Both the position numbers and the translations under genes were made by a program. From NCBI GenBank assembly GCA_000711775.1, contig ARYC01001084.1, positions 22,509 to 86,508 on the forward strand: a DNA stretch of 64,000 nt, given 5' to 3'. The stretch's first letter is position 1. The number at the start of each line of letters is the position of its first letter. This document shows, piece by piece, positions 36,823 to 49,231 of this stretch. This DNA is from Oxytricha trifallax (taxonomy: Eukaryota > Ciliophora > Spirotrichea > Sporadotrichida > Oxytrichidae). The notes under the pieces were generated by a model that saw nothing but the letters and a program-made list of their open reading frames with translations, was not told the origin of the DNA and did no database searches.

Positions 36823-37695
36823 ATGAAAAATAAAGACGAGCTGCAAATAATAGACGGCTCAGAGCAATTTCGGACAAAAGTGAGTCGCTAATTATTTATA
36901 GATGAGAAACTTCTACAAACTGCAAAAGATTTCATCCCAAATATAGTATAATTCAAGCTCAGTTCAATTTAAAATGGTCAACAAACAGCATTAGTGGAAC
37001 CTATAATTGAACCTACTCAATAAAAAGGTTTTGACGATAAAAAGCTATATATACCCCCAAAACTTAAAATTTTAATGCAGAAACTCGATTGTTTAGACCT
37101 AAATGAAGCAATATAGAGAGATATTGGAGGGAGGACAGCTTAAAGCTTAAATCAAATAAATAATGAAGAAAGTGACGGTGAAAATATAGATGACCAAGAT
37201 TATAAGCTAAATAATTAGAACGAAAAAGCAATGAAGAAAAATATGTAATAAGATGATCAAAATGACTATATAAAACCTTTAACTAAATGGGACCTATCTT
37301 AACAGAAACCAATCTCTTCAATTTTCAATAAATCAAGTGGTTGGGAATCAGATTCAGAGGAAGAAAAAGATTAACCCCAAAACCCCTAATCATTTGGTTA
37401 GCCAAGAGTCCTAGACAATACTTAACTCAAAAGGATGCAATTGGAAAAGCAACAGAGAAAGTAATTCCCTGATAATAAAAAGAGAAAGAGAGATGAGTGG
37501 GATATAGCTTATGACTCTGGTAAATAGAAGAAAATGAGGGCGAAAGTTTATAAACCATTTGAATTGCAAAACAGATAGTTTCAACAGACTTATGAGGAGT
37601 TTAGAGAAAATAAGAAACATGGCATTGGTCCAAACTAGAATTTCAAGAAGAGAAACGATAAGTTCACTTAGAAAAAGAATGTCAAAATTTATTGA
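36823..37695 (+). CDS. putative nucleolar-type protein, 290 residues
   Basis: Complete frame, ATG 36823 to TGA 37693-37695, no IES. Acidic tracts (NNEESDGENIDDQD, WESDSEEEKD) precede a basic C-terminus with KKRKRDEWDIAYDSGKQKK and KPFELQNRQFQQTYEEF. The combination of a WDxxYDxGKxKK element with acidic and basic tracts resembles C-terminal signatures of small nucleolar/ribosome-biogenesis proteins; assignment tentative. CCCCAAAACCCC inside (37376-37387) codes for PQNP and is not a telomere. Confidence 0.8.
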
Positions 37696-37789
37696 GATTT
37701 CACCTATTTATTTCATAACTTTAAAAACAATTATGGTTAAAGCTTTATATAACCAATATTAAAGAGTATTTTATTTTCATTAAATTAAA

Positions 37790-39981
37790 TCATTATGACT
37801 TGATATTACTTTATTTTAACGCAGCTAAATTTGCAGTTTTAAGTGCTGATTAAGGCCTAAATTGCTTAATATTACTAATTTTATTTCCTTCTTAATTTTT
37901 TGGTAAAATGGCATGACTCTAACTTTTGATCATCTAGGTCGCAGGCTAGTTAGGTTTAGAAAATGAAGCTAGTTAAAATTACTAATTTTATAAGGACTTT
38001 AAAGGTGGCACTATAGGTGATTTCATTCCAAAGTTTTATTGAGGGGCTTGTGAATTAAATCCAACTGAACTTAATGGATTATTTGAAGAGAAAAATAGAG
38101 ACTTTTTCTAAGTGTCTGGTGAATTTATTTGGCTGGTAAATTTGCTTGCAGTTCCTGACTGTTAAGTGCTCTGAAGCCCAGAAGATAGAAAATGCTTTTA
38201 AGTGAATTCCTTTTTATTAGGAACAGCTGTCTTGGGTCGAAGATTAGCCTGAGATGATGATCTCATGTTAACAAGATCTTTATTAATGTGTTGTCCCTGT
38301 TTCAAATTTTAAGACATTCCAAAGTTGTTTTACTATTCTACTGTCTTCACAAATTAAATTGGGAGCTTCAAATTCAAAACATTCTTGTCAAAAGGTTAAG
38401 TTTGATTGTAATGCTTTTATCTATCGTTTGTATTTTATTTAAAGTCGCCTTTCTCAAAATCATCTTCTCGATGATGAAAATTTATTTCAGCTTCGCTGTT
38501 TTACCATGATGCCACACTTGGATGTGATTTCTTTTCGAATGCTTTCTCTAGTCTAGACTTTAGAAAATGATGTTCATTGTTTTTGGATTTTAATTCTCTT
38601 TCAAGCCTTTTTATATAATCCACTGCAACATCAACTGTTCTCTCACTCTTCAATGGTTCATTTCCTTTTGATCCTTAGTTTTAATTCCCTCTTCCAGTGG
38701 TTGTCGGTGGATTGTCTCTTGCTTAAAGTGATTAATCAAGAGTATTAGAAAGAGAAGAATTCTTCTTTGTCTTGGATGGACTAATGTTAGCGTTTTTGAA
38801 TAAGTAGTCTTGCATATTTTTGGGAATCATCTTGCCTTCAGCAATCTTTAGAAATTCTTCCATCTGTGTTTCTAATTGTCTCATATTTTATGAGGAATAT
38901 TTCATCTTCTCAGTTTCAATCCTTTAAATACATTGATTCTAATAGAATATTTACTTGTTAATGATCCTTTTAAAGATCATAAGATGATTTTCTCTCGATA
39001 TGGTTTCTCTTTCTATCTTTTCTTTCAAATCATTATAGTAAAACTGCACATCCTTTAATTAATCTCTCTGTTCCTCTAGCTTTATCTCGTAACGTTTTTT
39101 CAACTAATCATTATGAAATTAAAAATTTAAGTGTAATATCTTACAGATTTAGTGTAGTTAACATTAGCCATGAGTTTATCGTATTTTAATTACACCTCTC
39201 GGTGATTTTTCTTGGCTTTCTTAAGCTCTTTTTTAATTGGATCATACTATTTGTGCAGCTCATTGTTTTCCTTTTCTAGTAAATTGTAATCGTATTTAGG
39301 GGCATACTCCACGGCCGTCTTCATTGTTAAAGTCTCTCCATAATTTGCAGAAAAATGATCTATTGCTGTCCCAATAGTTGAGATGAATTGCTCAGCGTTT
39401 ACCTTTACTTATTTCTGATAAGTTTCAAAGTGTAAGTCTTATATTTAGCCCTGCTCATTACCACGAATATTTTAACCGGCTTTATTTACAGACTCTGAAT
39501 TCCCATTTTCAAGATTGTCTACCTTAATAAAATCCTCAGCCTAAATTTTCTTTCTGTTCTTCTTAGTTTGCTAAGTTTTAAGTGTATGAGTGAGATTTTT
39601 ATTTGATGCTGTAATAGTTCCCTGCTTCTTCAAACTATTTATTTATATTTTGAAATTCTATGCTAATGCTGAAATAGGCCTGTTCCCACCATTATTTTAC
39701 TAATTTTGAGTTTTAGTGTTTTAATTTTACCCCTCCCCACTGCTTGTTAATCCTGAACCCCTTATGTTATTGATGAAATTTTTATCTGTTTAAAATGAGC
39801 CCTTGCCCACGGAAATAGTTGCAACAGATTGAGTGCCGAATGATTGCCCAGAGCTTAACGAATGCTGATTATTAACTAATTAATGGTTATTGTTAATTGT
39901 TCTTGAGAAGTAGTTACCGAAGTCTTAAGAACCCAAAACGCTATTTAAAGTTGGAGCTTGCCCTTGTTTTTTATAAGCCAT
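37790..39981 (-). CDS. coiled-coil protein with Ser/Asn-rich termini
   Basis: ATG 39981 to TGA 37792-37790 with one 41 nt intron (39104-39144), about 716 residues. N-terminal 200 residues are Asn/Gln/Thr/Gly-rich; the middle is coiled coil (LLEKENNELHKQYDPIKKEL, KKRYEIKLEEQRDQLKD, MRQLETQMEEFLKIAEGKM) and contains VDYIKRLERELKSKNN; C-terminus is Ser/Gln/Pro-rich. Possibly cytoskeletal or ciliary; no family assigned. The plus-strand frame over 37930-38510 is a shadow of this gene. Confidence 0.85.
39104..39144 (-). other. 41 nt intron
   Basis: GTAAGATATT...ATGATTAG; removal joins NYTKS to LKKRYEI in frame and removes a TGA. Confidence 0.8.
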
Positions 39982-39989
39982 TTTAATAT

Positions 39990-40705
39990 TTTATTTTTCA
40001 AAAAACTAATTTAAGTTCTAAATATAATTCTAAAATTCTTAAGTGAGAGAAAATAGTATTTTATAGTTTTTTTTATTGTGAAGGTATTAAAATAAAAATG
40101 CCCTTAAGTATTTTATTTTTTAATAAAGAACTTATATAAATAAAACCTTCAAATTATATTATAATTTTGGATCTCTATTCATTGGAATAATATAATAAAT
40201 TTATAAATATAAATAAAATAATTTGAATGAAATTAAACTAAGCTAATTATATGTAATTTACTATAACTATATTTAATTACTAAAAAAGGATTTAAAATCT
40301 CTCTATTATTTGAACCCTTAAATTATTCTTGTTATTTTTCTCTCAAGATTACTTAGCTTTAAACATATAAAAGGAATGAAAAATTAGTTTGTAATTTTCC
40401 ATACTTTTTCTATTTGAATTTATTATTCTAAACTAAAATACTATAATTAACATTTTAATAATGAAAGACGCTGCATCATAATATTGCTAAAATAATAGTA
40501 TTTAAAGATATATCAATTAAGGAATAAAAAAAATTTATTGTAGTATAAATACAGGATTACTATATCAAGTAGCTTTAATATTAATTTCTTTATGAATTTA
40601 TAGTTAATTAAATTCAATGAGGACTCCATAGTTCAATAATTTATAATTTTTATTTTATTCTTATGAGGATATTTGATTAGGATAAAAATATCTTTACCAT
40701 TTAAT
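39990..40705. other. AT-rich spacer, nothing recognised
   Basis: No coding character on either strand. Confidence 0.6.
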
Positions 40706-40710
40706 TAATA

Positions 40711-41128
40711 TTGTAGGAATACATTTGATTTGGGAAATTAAATTAAAATTAAAATATATTAATAATTAAATTCGTGGCAGTTAACTTCAAGGAAACCTAG
40801 ACAATATGGTACTTGTTCGATTGAGAATTCATAATCAACTGGACTTTACTATTGGCAGTACCCCTCTATTGCATCCCAGGAGCCAGATAACTCAACTTTA
40901 ATTTTTGGTGATTTGTTAAGTTGATTTTAATGTAAAAATTAAAGTTGAGTTATCTCGCTCCAGGGATGCAATATAGGGGTACTACCAATAGTAAAGTCCA
41001 GCTGATTTTGAATTTTCTATCGAACAAGTACCATATTGTCTAGGTTTCCTTGAAGTTAACTGCCACGAATTTAATTATTAATAAATTTAATTTTAATTTA
41101 ATTTCCCAAATCAAATGTATTCCTACAA
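40711..41128. mobile_element. foldback MITE, copy 2
   Basis: 418 bp near-palindrome bounded by TTGTAGGAATACATTTGATT and its complement, with TA on both sides (40709-40710, 41129-41130). Arms share with copy 1 the words GGAAACCTAGACAATATGG, AGTTAACT and CCAATAGTAAAGTCCAGC. Non-coding. TA duplication and long inverted ends fit mobilisation by a Tc1/mariner-family transposase. Confidence 0.9.
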
Positions 41129-41217
41129 TAATGTAAAATAGCACTGAATCCCAAAACCAAAGTCTTAGTTTTATCTTTATTTTTAATTAATGAATATTTA
41201 TTATAATTGAACAATAA

Positions 41218-42480
41218 TATAAAACTCAGCGAAAAATCAGCCTCTTAATACTTATATTGGCTTTTTCAATATAATAAACTTAGTAATCCATATCAAAAGA
41301 AAATTAAGACTTTCTAAAAATATATCAAGAATCCTATGAAGAAACTGTTTAAAATAAAAGACAATCCCGCATCCTGAATTTTGATGATAGCAATGAAAAT
41401 TTACTGTCATCTTCAAATGAACTTAGTGATTAGTTAAATCATATTGATTTGAAATAAGGAATCTGGGGACTGTAAGTTCTAGATTATGTCTTAGCTGCTC
41501 TTAATGGTCTTCAATCTGAAAAGTATGTGCCAAACAGCAAGGCATGTGTAAATAATACGAAGTACTTTCAAATTGACACCCAGACTTTTATGCTTCGCTA
41601 TAATAATTAACCTGACGATAGTCTTGAAACAAAAGAGGGATTAGTTTTCAATGCAACAGCTACTGTGAGCGGGTATTTACCGAATGCTATTTATTTCTGT
41701 TACTTCATCCCATAAACCTCACTTAAAAGATGGACTGCACATTATGAAGAATTTGAAAGCTTATAAGATTTCGAGGGAGCATTTATTCAGAACATAGCAG
41801 GGAACATGCTAACATTCATAAACATTTATAATCAAACAGTAATAGCTTCAAGAAATGGTGATTTCTTGGTGGTCATAGAATAAATGGCTCGATTTGTCAG
41901 AAGACTTATCGATTTTAGATCAATGCAAAGAGAGACTCTTGTCAAGTCTCTAGATCAAATGCAATATTATGTAAGACTCCTAGCTCAAGGTCCTATAGTA
42001 TCAGCTAATTCTACTTCTCTAAACAGAACCGACATTTTCTCAAGATTGATCAGTTCTTTTACTGGCTTTGTAGATGGATCCTTTAGAGCGAAAAATATCT
42101 CAATGTGCAGAGCAAGTCTGATTTTGTTTGCAAACTCTATTTAAAACCTTTCAACTGCCATAAGTGCAAACAATGAAAATAGAACAGTCTTCTATGCTAC
42201 CAGAGCATTGAAGTACGTTCATCCCTCAGCTTTTCATTGCTACTATTCAGGCAAGGAGACAGCTGCAACCTATCAACAATACAGAGAAATAAATAGTCCA
42301 AAAGACGTTTCATATAACGCAATATATAAAACTGGGTAAATGACAGATCAAATTAGAATAATTTAGGCTATGATGAATCTGGCTTAATATACCGATCGTT
42401 AACTCTATGTAATATTTAGAGGTATAGGTACTATAATTAATGTTTTATTATCGCCTTTTACTCCACGTAAAGAATATTGA
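41218..42480 (+). CDS. putative secreted protein, 5' end missing
   Basis: Frame ends at TGA 42478-42480. It opens with a hydrophobic, signal-peptide-like segment KISLLILILAFSIQQ but has no ATG after the nearest upstream TGA, so the initiating MDS lies elsewhere. The mature region has NESNG-type glycosylation candidates (NATATVS, NQTV, NSTSLNRT, NRTVF), aromatic motifs (NAIYFCYF, HCYYSG) and scattered Cys. About 400 residues, no known domain recognised. An alternative frame over the first 170 bp is also open, so the N-terminus is uncertain. Confidence 0.65.
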
Positions 42481-42677
42481 ACACTTAATGCTAATTTATT
42501 ATTTTTAACTATTCTGGTATGAAATTATTTACAAAATACTTCTCTAAGGGTTTAGATTTGAGAAAAATTTGAAGATCGTAATAAATACAATAATATGCTG
42601 TTCAGACTTTTGATTCTGTTGTCTATATTATTAATAGTATTGGATCTGGTCAATGAATTATAATCTGATAATTTAAA

Positions 42678-44232
42678 ATGTAAAAGAAAAGAGTCGCTAA
42701 AGCTGATGCTAAGAAACAGACTGCAGATGCCAAAACTACTAAGAAAGATATTATAACAGTCTCAACTTCTTCTTCTAAGGGAGGGATCTTGGTTGATCAT
42801 AAAGTCCCTAATGCTCCAAGTTACACTGTTCTCTCTGCTGGAGATAAACCCCTATCTTGCTATCTTATGTGGAGTGACATTAAAGATAATCACAACAAAT
42901 ATTACATCGCTTAAGGGCTTGTAAGCAGTTCAGGTTAGCACTACCTTTGGACAAGATACGGACGTGTAGGCCTTGATGGTGTTGGTACTAACTAGCCATG
43001 CTCCTCGCTTGATACTTTGACAGCTTTATACAACAAGAAATATAGAGAAAAGACAAATAAAGGATATACTGAGGTCAAAATGGCTCTTGGAAATCCAAAT
43101 TCAACTGTTGAAGGAGAATTCAAAAAAATAGAGCCTAAGAAAGCAGATGAATCTAAACTTCCAAAATCTAAGCTAGATGCTAAAGTTTAAGAGCTTATCT
43201 CTTTCATCTTTGATATGAACTTGATCGAGTAATCAATTGTATAGATTGGTTATGATGTTAAGAGATTACCTCTTGGTCAACTTGACAAAGAAACCGTACT
43301 TGAGGGCTACAAATATTTAACAGAAATTGAAAAAGTTTTGAATGGCAAATCTAAAGGAGATCTTGCAGATCTTTCAGCCAAATTTTACACATATATTCCT
43401 CATAACTTTGGTATGAAGCATATGAGCAATTTTACAATCAAAACTCATGAAATCCTCAAGCAAAAGATTGATCTCATTCAAAACTTGATAGATATTAAAG
43501 TCGCTCATAAAATTGTTAACCCTAAAAAACCTAAGAAATAAACTTCAAACCCTCTTGACGAGAAGTATGATGCACTTAATTGTAAATTAGTTACAGTTAA
43601 AGAAGATTCTGAAGATAGAAAGATGGTTGAATAATATTTAGAAAACTCAAAAGACAGTCGCAGACTTAAGCTCCTTGATTTATTCGAAGTGTTTAGAAAT
43701 GGAGAAGACAAAACTTACAACCCATAAAAGCTAGGAACTAAGAAACTTCTCTGGCATGGAAGTAGATTCTCAAACTTTGGTGGTATTTTGAGTCAAGGTT
43801 TAAGAATTGCTCCACCTGAAGCTCCTAAGACTGGTTATCTATTTGGTAAAGGTGCTTACTTTGCAGATATGGCTGGCAAGTCAGCTCCTTACTGTTGTGC
43901 TGATCTATCTAAGAACTCCCACTTAATTCACTATTTATTTTAACATTGGTCTTTTCCTACTATGTGAGGTAGCTCTAGGAAATCCTCGTTAACTCTATCA
44001 AACTGATTGCGATGCAGATAATCTGCCAAACGGATTCCACTCAACTCATGGTGTGGGAACTAAACTTCCAAATCCAAAAGAAGCAATAAAGATTGATAAA
44101 GATATTGAGGTACCATTCGGCAAGAGTATAGCCAATCCAGACAAGCAAGCTAACAGAAGCCACAACGAGTATATTGTTTACAATACAAACCAAGTTAAAA
44201 TGAGATATCTCTGCAAAGTTCAATTTAACTGA
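42678..44232 (+). CDS. poly(ADP-ribose) polymerase (WGR + regulatory + catalytic)
   Basis: ATG 42678 to TGA 44230-44232. After a Lys-rich N-terminus comes a WGR domain ([14 protein letters not shown]), the helical PARP regulatory domain ([28 protein letters not shown]) and the ADP-ribosyltransferase fold: LLWHGSR (His), [17 protein letters not shown] (Tyr) and [16 protein letters not shown] (Glu), the H-Y-E triad of active polymerases. A 28 bp IES at 43917-43944 interrupts [16 protein letters not shown]. Size of about 508 residues matches short PARP2/3-like enzymes lacking zinc fingers. Expected to be a nuclear, DNA-break-activated enzyme. Confidence 0.95.
43917..43944 (+). other. 28 bp IES in PARP, pointer AAC
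   Basis: AAC at 43914-43916 and 43942-43944. Removal joins DLSKN to [12 protein letters not shown], restoring the conserved PARP block; reading through gives TGA. Confidence 0.8.
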
Positions 44233-45325
44233 GGAGATAAGTTTGCTCTAGTTTTTATATATTTCAAGATTATTTTTATTTTATTCTAAGATTATTTCTC
44301 TCTCAAAATTTTAAGTTATCATATTTATTAGGTCTTGCTATCTTATAAGTAAATGGTTATTTTTATTGTAAAAATATATATCTATTCATTTAAAACTATT
44401 TTTGACTTTTGATTCTTCACTAGGTGAAATGAATTCTATTATTTTCTTTAAAAGATGTATTGGTAGCCAGCATATAGCTACAATAACTAGTACTTTTAGC
44501 ATAAAGTCCATTTAATACAATAAAAATTTAATGTTTTTGTTTTATTTATTGTAATGATTAGGATTGTGAAAGCTGAGACATCGAAGTAGTTTCTGAAGAA
44601 CAATATACTAAACATGTAACTGAAAATAGTGATAAACATTTTTATTTAATGTATATATTTAATTATGTGATCATGACAGAAATTATCATCTTTTGCTTAA
44701 CTTTATTGACTTCTGTAAATACATTCAAAATTTCAATGTAAATAAGAGCTGTGAATGTGATGCTGACTATGTTCACAAAAGAATCATTAAAGAATATTAT
44801 GGAAAAGAGCATGATTACACATCCCTATAAATACAGTTATAAAAAAGATAAATATTTACTTGATATATTGATTTCCAAACCCAAATTAAAAATGTTTTGA
44901 AGTTCAGGGATCTTCCCTTTTGTAAGGTCTTATACAATTATAAATTTTTTTTAATTCATAAATATTTTAGTAATTATGCGCTTTTATAATAATCTTTTGT
45001 TTTATAATAAACCTTCTTTGTATAAATAAAACTTATGAACCTAATAAAAATTAAATATTTAAAATTCAATTTTCAGCTGTATAATACGATTGAAATTTAG
45101 TAATAACTATAATTTTTTAAGAATTACTTCACAAATGTGTAATAAGTAAATTTAAATCATTGTATCAATCAATGATTTTAACTTTTAACTTTTTATTCAA
45201 AATTTTAAAATAAAAATAATTTATTTTTTATTTGATAAAAAAATATTTTAATAATTAATTCAGAGAATTAATATTAAAATAAATGCTCTTCAAATTCATT
45301 TAAATACCGCAAATTAATACTAAAA
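44233..45325. other. AT-rich region with possible orphan MDSs
   Basis: Mostly AT-rich. Two coding-like patches on the + strand: about 44579-44645 (DIEVVSEEQYTKHVTENSDK) and about 44681-44830 (LLNFIDFCKYIQNFNVNKSC then [18 protein letters not shown]). They look like consecutive MDSs of one unidentified gene with an IES between; no start or stop located. Confidence 0.45.
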
Positions 45326-45329
45326 ATGG

Positions 45330-48300
45330 AATAAATGATTTTTTATTAAATGGTGGGAACTTTTTAACAGATTATAAATCAACATCTTCATCTAAAACCA
45401 ATGCAAAAACTGGTAAAGCTGTGTATATAGTAGTGTAACCCATCATAAGATAACCGTTATATATTGGGATTGATACATAGTAAAAGATAATTGAAAACAC
45501 AGCTTGTATAATTGAAATGATAAGACCTCTGTGAATGACGAATTGAGAAAGCACTGCAGATCTTTTGTAAGATAGTCTTCCATGCCAGAGGATCAATTGT
45601 GTTAAATACTTGAATTGAAGAATTGAAAAATCTGCAGCTAAAGAGGCTTACATACCTTCTTTACCCACAATACCTATACCAACGTCAGCTACTTGAATCA
45701 TGCCTACATCGTTTCCACCATCACCTACACAAGCTATTCTCTTTCTTGTGTAATGCTAAATTCTTTTAGCGACAATAGCTTTTTAAGTAGGGCTACATCT
45801 GCAAATACAAACTGAAGGAGAACTTTTAGCAACTTCAAAGAATCTCTCTTCAACATTAGGTTTAGACAATACGACAGATAATGTGGTTCCATCGATTATA
45901 AGCATGCAATCATTTACTTTTCTTTCAAGCTCACCAAGTGATAGCATGACATCTTATACTGAGCTCATATCTTTCATTTCAAAAACTCTTTATCTCTTTC
46001 CTTGTAAACCAGCTGAAATGGCAATACACTTTGCAGTTTCAATCTTATCACCAGTAAGCATCCAAACTTAAATTCCTGCTGACCTCAAAGTTTCGATTGT
46101 TAGCATAACCTCTTCTTATAACTTATCTTCAACACCAGTAACTCCTAAATAGTCCATATCCTCTTCTAGGCTTTCTATTGCTTCATTTGTAAGCTTTTCT
46201 CTATCGTTTAGTGATGTCTTTGCTCTCTTATACCTCAAGTCAAATTCTTCAAATGATTATTCACTTAGTATCTTTTAACTTATGACAAGTGTTCTAAGAC
46301 CTTCCATTGCTAAATTCTCACAAGATTCTACTAAAGAAGCTCTTTAATTTGGCTTTACTTTTTTCTCCATGACAGTTTCAGCTCCCTTAAGATAAAAAAC
46401 TATTTTACCTGACTATCTATGTCTCAGAATAATTCCCATGCGTTTGCTTTCAGAGCTGAAAGGGAAGTTAGCTAAAATATCATATTCTTCAAATTCACCA
46501 ACAGCATTTTTAATTTGAACAAACTGTTCCTCTCTTGAAATCAGATTCATATTTAAAGATTCTGCAAATTTAACAAGAGCAACCTCATCTGGAGAGGAAG
46601 CTTGGAGTTCTTTTTTCGTTCTATCGTTTTCATCAGGATAGGTTGGTGTAACATTGTGACAAAGTGCCAAAGCAAGAATCATATCTTTCACAATAAAGTG
46701 AAGTTCTCTTCTCTTCTTCCTTCCACCATTGTCTTACTAAATCTAGCGTCTCTTATTCTTTTACTTCATGGTAGAAACATTGAGTGCTTGATCCATACTT
46801 CTCTTTAAGTCTTAATCGCTTTAGTAGCTTTAGTCTAAATCTCCACAAGGGCCGTTAGACTTTTCACAACTCTTTTTCAAATAGTCTTACATTTCTGGTA
46901 AAGTATCTTCTGTGAATTAAGCGTGTTCCATGGCTATCTTTTTAAAGATCATGTCATTTTAAGTTAGGGTTCCAGTCTTATCTGTTAAAAGGAATTAAAT
47001 TCTACCTAACTCCTCAGGGATAGTTGAATTTCTAGCAATTGTACCTTCAATTTCAGGGTCATGAGATATTCCATAAGAATAATAGATTTTTGCCATATCC
47101 AAGTTCACTCTTAAACTAATAGGAATAATAGAAGCGAGTAATAGTACAAATCTAAAGTATTTAAAGTACCATGAACCAACGAAACCATCACCAACTATAA
47201 TGAGAGCAGAAATAACTAGCATGAGGATGAATAAAACCTTTGATAAGAAATTTATTTCTTAGTCTAACAGTCCCACTTTAGATCTTGGCATCTTTGAGTT
47301 CATTTGAGCTCTTGTTTCTTTTCCAGCATAAACTACCATGCCAAGGATAAAACCTGGTGAAGCAAGAACTGTATTTTACCAAAGAGTATTCTCCAATGAA
47401 AGGGGTTCCATTTATCCACTGACCTCATCTTTCATGTATCCTTTAAAATCATAGATCTCGTCATTAGGTGGAAGTGCTCTTATAAAAGCTTTGAAAAAAT
47501 AAATCGTTTCTGGAGGAGAAATCTTTTATGTAAAAGGTACAGCTTTACGAAGCTTCCAATCAGTTTCTCCATCCAATTAATCTGTTCTTATGAATACTGA
47601 TCCTGTTTTCTCAGTTGTATACAGTAAAACGAGATCAGCAGGCAATCTTTCATTTTGATGTACCTTCACAATGTGGCCTACTTTAAGATCCATAGAGCTC
47701 ATTGCTTTAAATCCTGTACTAGTCAAAACTTCGTGCTTCTTTAAATTCATATCTTTGTCTCTCCTGTATCTTTAATAATCATCATATGCCTCTTTGCACA
47801 TTGTGATAGAAAGGACAAGCATTAGTGGGGCCAAATAAGTGATCAAGAAACCTAAAATAAAATTGTCAATATCTTGCAACTATAGTATTTACCAACTCTC
47901 AAGAATGGGACAAGCTGAGATAATGCGATAAGCAAGAAGAATAAATTGAAGAAAAACTTGAACTCGTTGTATAGCACAACTGGTATGAAAGTAAGAATTG
48001 AATATTTCTGGTTATTCATTTTATTGGGAAGATAGTAGCTTGGCTCTGATCTGCCATTTAACCAAAGTGTTCTTTTCTGTAAAAGTTACTTAAACCAATT
48101 TAAAATTACTTCTCTTGAAATAAACTCTAAAGTAATTCTAATATTTAAGATAAAATTAAATTATATGATTAGTCATTCCGAGGAATCTGTATACTCTATA
48201 CATGCACCCTAACTGTTCCTATTTTAATTACAGAATTTACTACAAATGAATATTCATTAAAATTTTTGATTCCCATAAATCTTAATATTATATGAATTCT

Positions 48301-48538
48301 TTATTTTTATTTTGAATTCATACCTGTTGTTAATCTTCTTCTTCATTCTATAAAATTATCAAACTATCATTCTATATCTTACATTTCCCTTATGAATAAG
48401 TGGCTGTCTATATTGCTCATCTTTTTCATTTCCTCCAATTGTCAAAATCACATCTTTGACTTTGTTCTTGCTTCGAGAGCTTAAGCCTCCAGAGTTTTTA
48501 CTCCGGCTACTTGTGCTGTTAATTGCAGTGTTCATCAT
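45330..48538 (-). CDS. P4-ATPase (ATP9/Neo1-type lipid flippase), C-terminus absent
   Basis: ATGATG at 48538. Motifs in order: [19 protein letters not shown] near TM1, [15 protein letters not shown] (actuator DGET; the QLDGETDWK form is characteristic of ATP9/Neo1), [20 protein letters not shown] (phospho-Asp), [15 protein letters not shown] (nucleotide domain), WMLTGDK, and [19 protein letters not shown] (hinge). Introns include 48348-48382 and 47852-47892, plus one near 48236-48320. Coding ends after [11 protein letters not shown] at about 45370 with little beyond; roughly the last 120-150 residues with the final membrane helices are not adjacent. Flips aminophospholipids in Golgi/endosome membranes (family knowledge). 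Confidence 0.93.
47852..47892 (-). other. 41 nt intron in the flippase gene
   Basis: GTAAATACTA...TTTTAG between QLVPFLRVG-region codons and [11 protein letters not shown]. Confidence 0.65.
48348..48382 (-). other. 35 nt intron in the flippase gene
   Basis: GTAAGATATAG...TTATAG; removal joins LIHKGN to NEEEDQQQ and removes a TGA. Confidence 0.75.
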
Positions 48539-48539
48539 A

Positions 48540-48850
48540 AAGCTCTAACTTTAAGACATATTATATATTATAAAGTAAATTACTGCAATTAAAAGTACTG
48601 AGATTTGCAGGAAACTAAAATTAAATCGTGAATTGATTTTAGAAGGGAATGTAATAAATAATCAATACAAAGCGTAAATAAATAATGGCAAAAGAAGATG
48701 CTATGAATATGAATGATTTAAATGAATTTAAATAGTTAAGAAAGTACTTCTTTTTGCGATTACTTTGAGATTGAACTACCTCAAATTCACGCAAGTGTTC
48801 TACTATCTTCTAATATTATGTACTGCCTTATATTTTTTCGTCATGCTCGC
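48540..48850. other. short spacer, no confident gene
   Basis: A small + frame (ATG 48685, MAKEDAMNMNDLNEFKQL) stops after 27 codons; it could be a first MDS of something, but nothing supports it further. Confidence 0.4.
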
Positions 48851-49081
48851 TCATTCTTATCTGAGAGTGTATCTCATTTGATTCTCAAAATACTCTTGGA
48901 ATGCTGCGCTCTTGAGGAAGCAGTTTCTTGCGCATCTTTCTTCAGTTGGAAGTAAATTGTTCTCCTTTAGGGATTGAAAGCATTGGGAAGTGCACTTTTA
49001 AAGAGTTGAGGCTGTCATATCGTGAGTGAAAGCTTTCTTTAAATCTGAAGCGATCACGGACAGGTTGTATTGCTTTTCCAT
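48851..49081 (-). CDS. small Tim chaperone (Tim9/Tim10 family)
   Basis: ATG 49081 to TGA 48853-48851, 76 residues, no IES. Twin CX3C motif: CTSQC and CARNC separated by 15 residues, flanked by helices (MTASTLQKCTSQCFQSLKEN; CFLKSAAFQEYFENQM). Length and spacing are those of mitochondrial intermembrane-space Tim chaperones, which form hexamers and escort hydrophobic precursors. Which member (Tim8, 9, 10 or 13) cannot be told from this sequence. Confidence 0.88.
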
Positions 49082-49231
49082 TTTATTACAAATTAAATTA
49101 TAAAAACAATTAACAAAGAAATTATTAAGTTATTAGCCAATTCAAAATATACTATGATTACTTTTCACAATTAGTTTATTAATCACACATTTAAAACTCA
49201 AATATAAAATAATCAATTAAGCTTTTTCTTC

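Noticed and set aside
37376-37387. CCCCAAAACCCC telomere-like block
   Set aside because: Lies inside an uninterrupted CDS where it encodes PQNP.
37930-38520. Plus-strand protein-like frame with three in-frame TGA codons, suggesting TGA recoding
   Set aside because: The opposite strand carries the clean C-terminal part of the 37790-39981 gene; the plus frame is its shadow.
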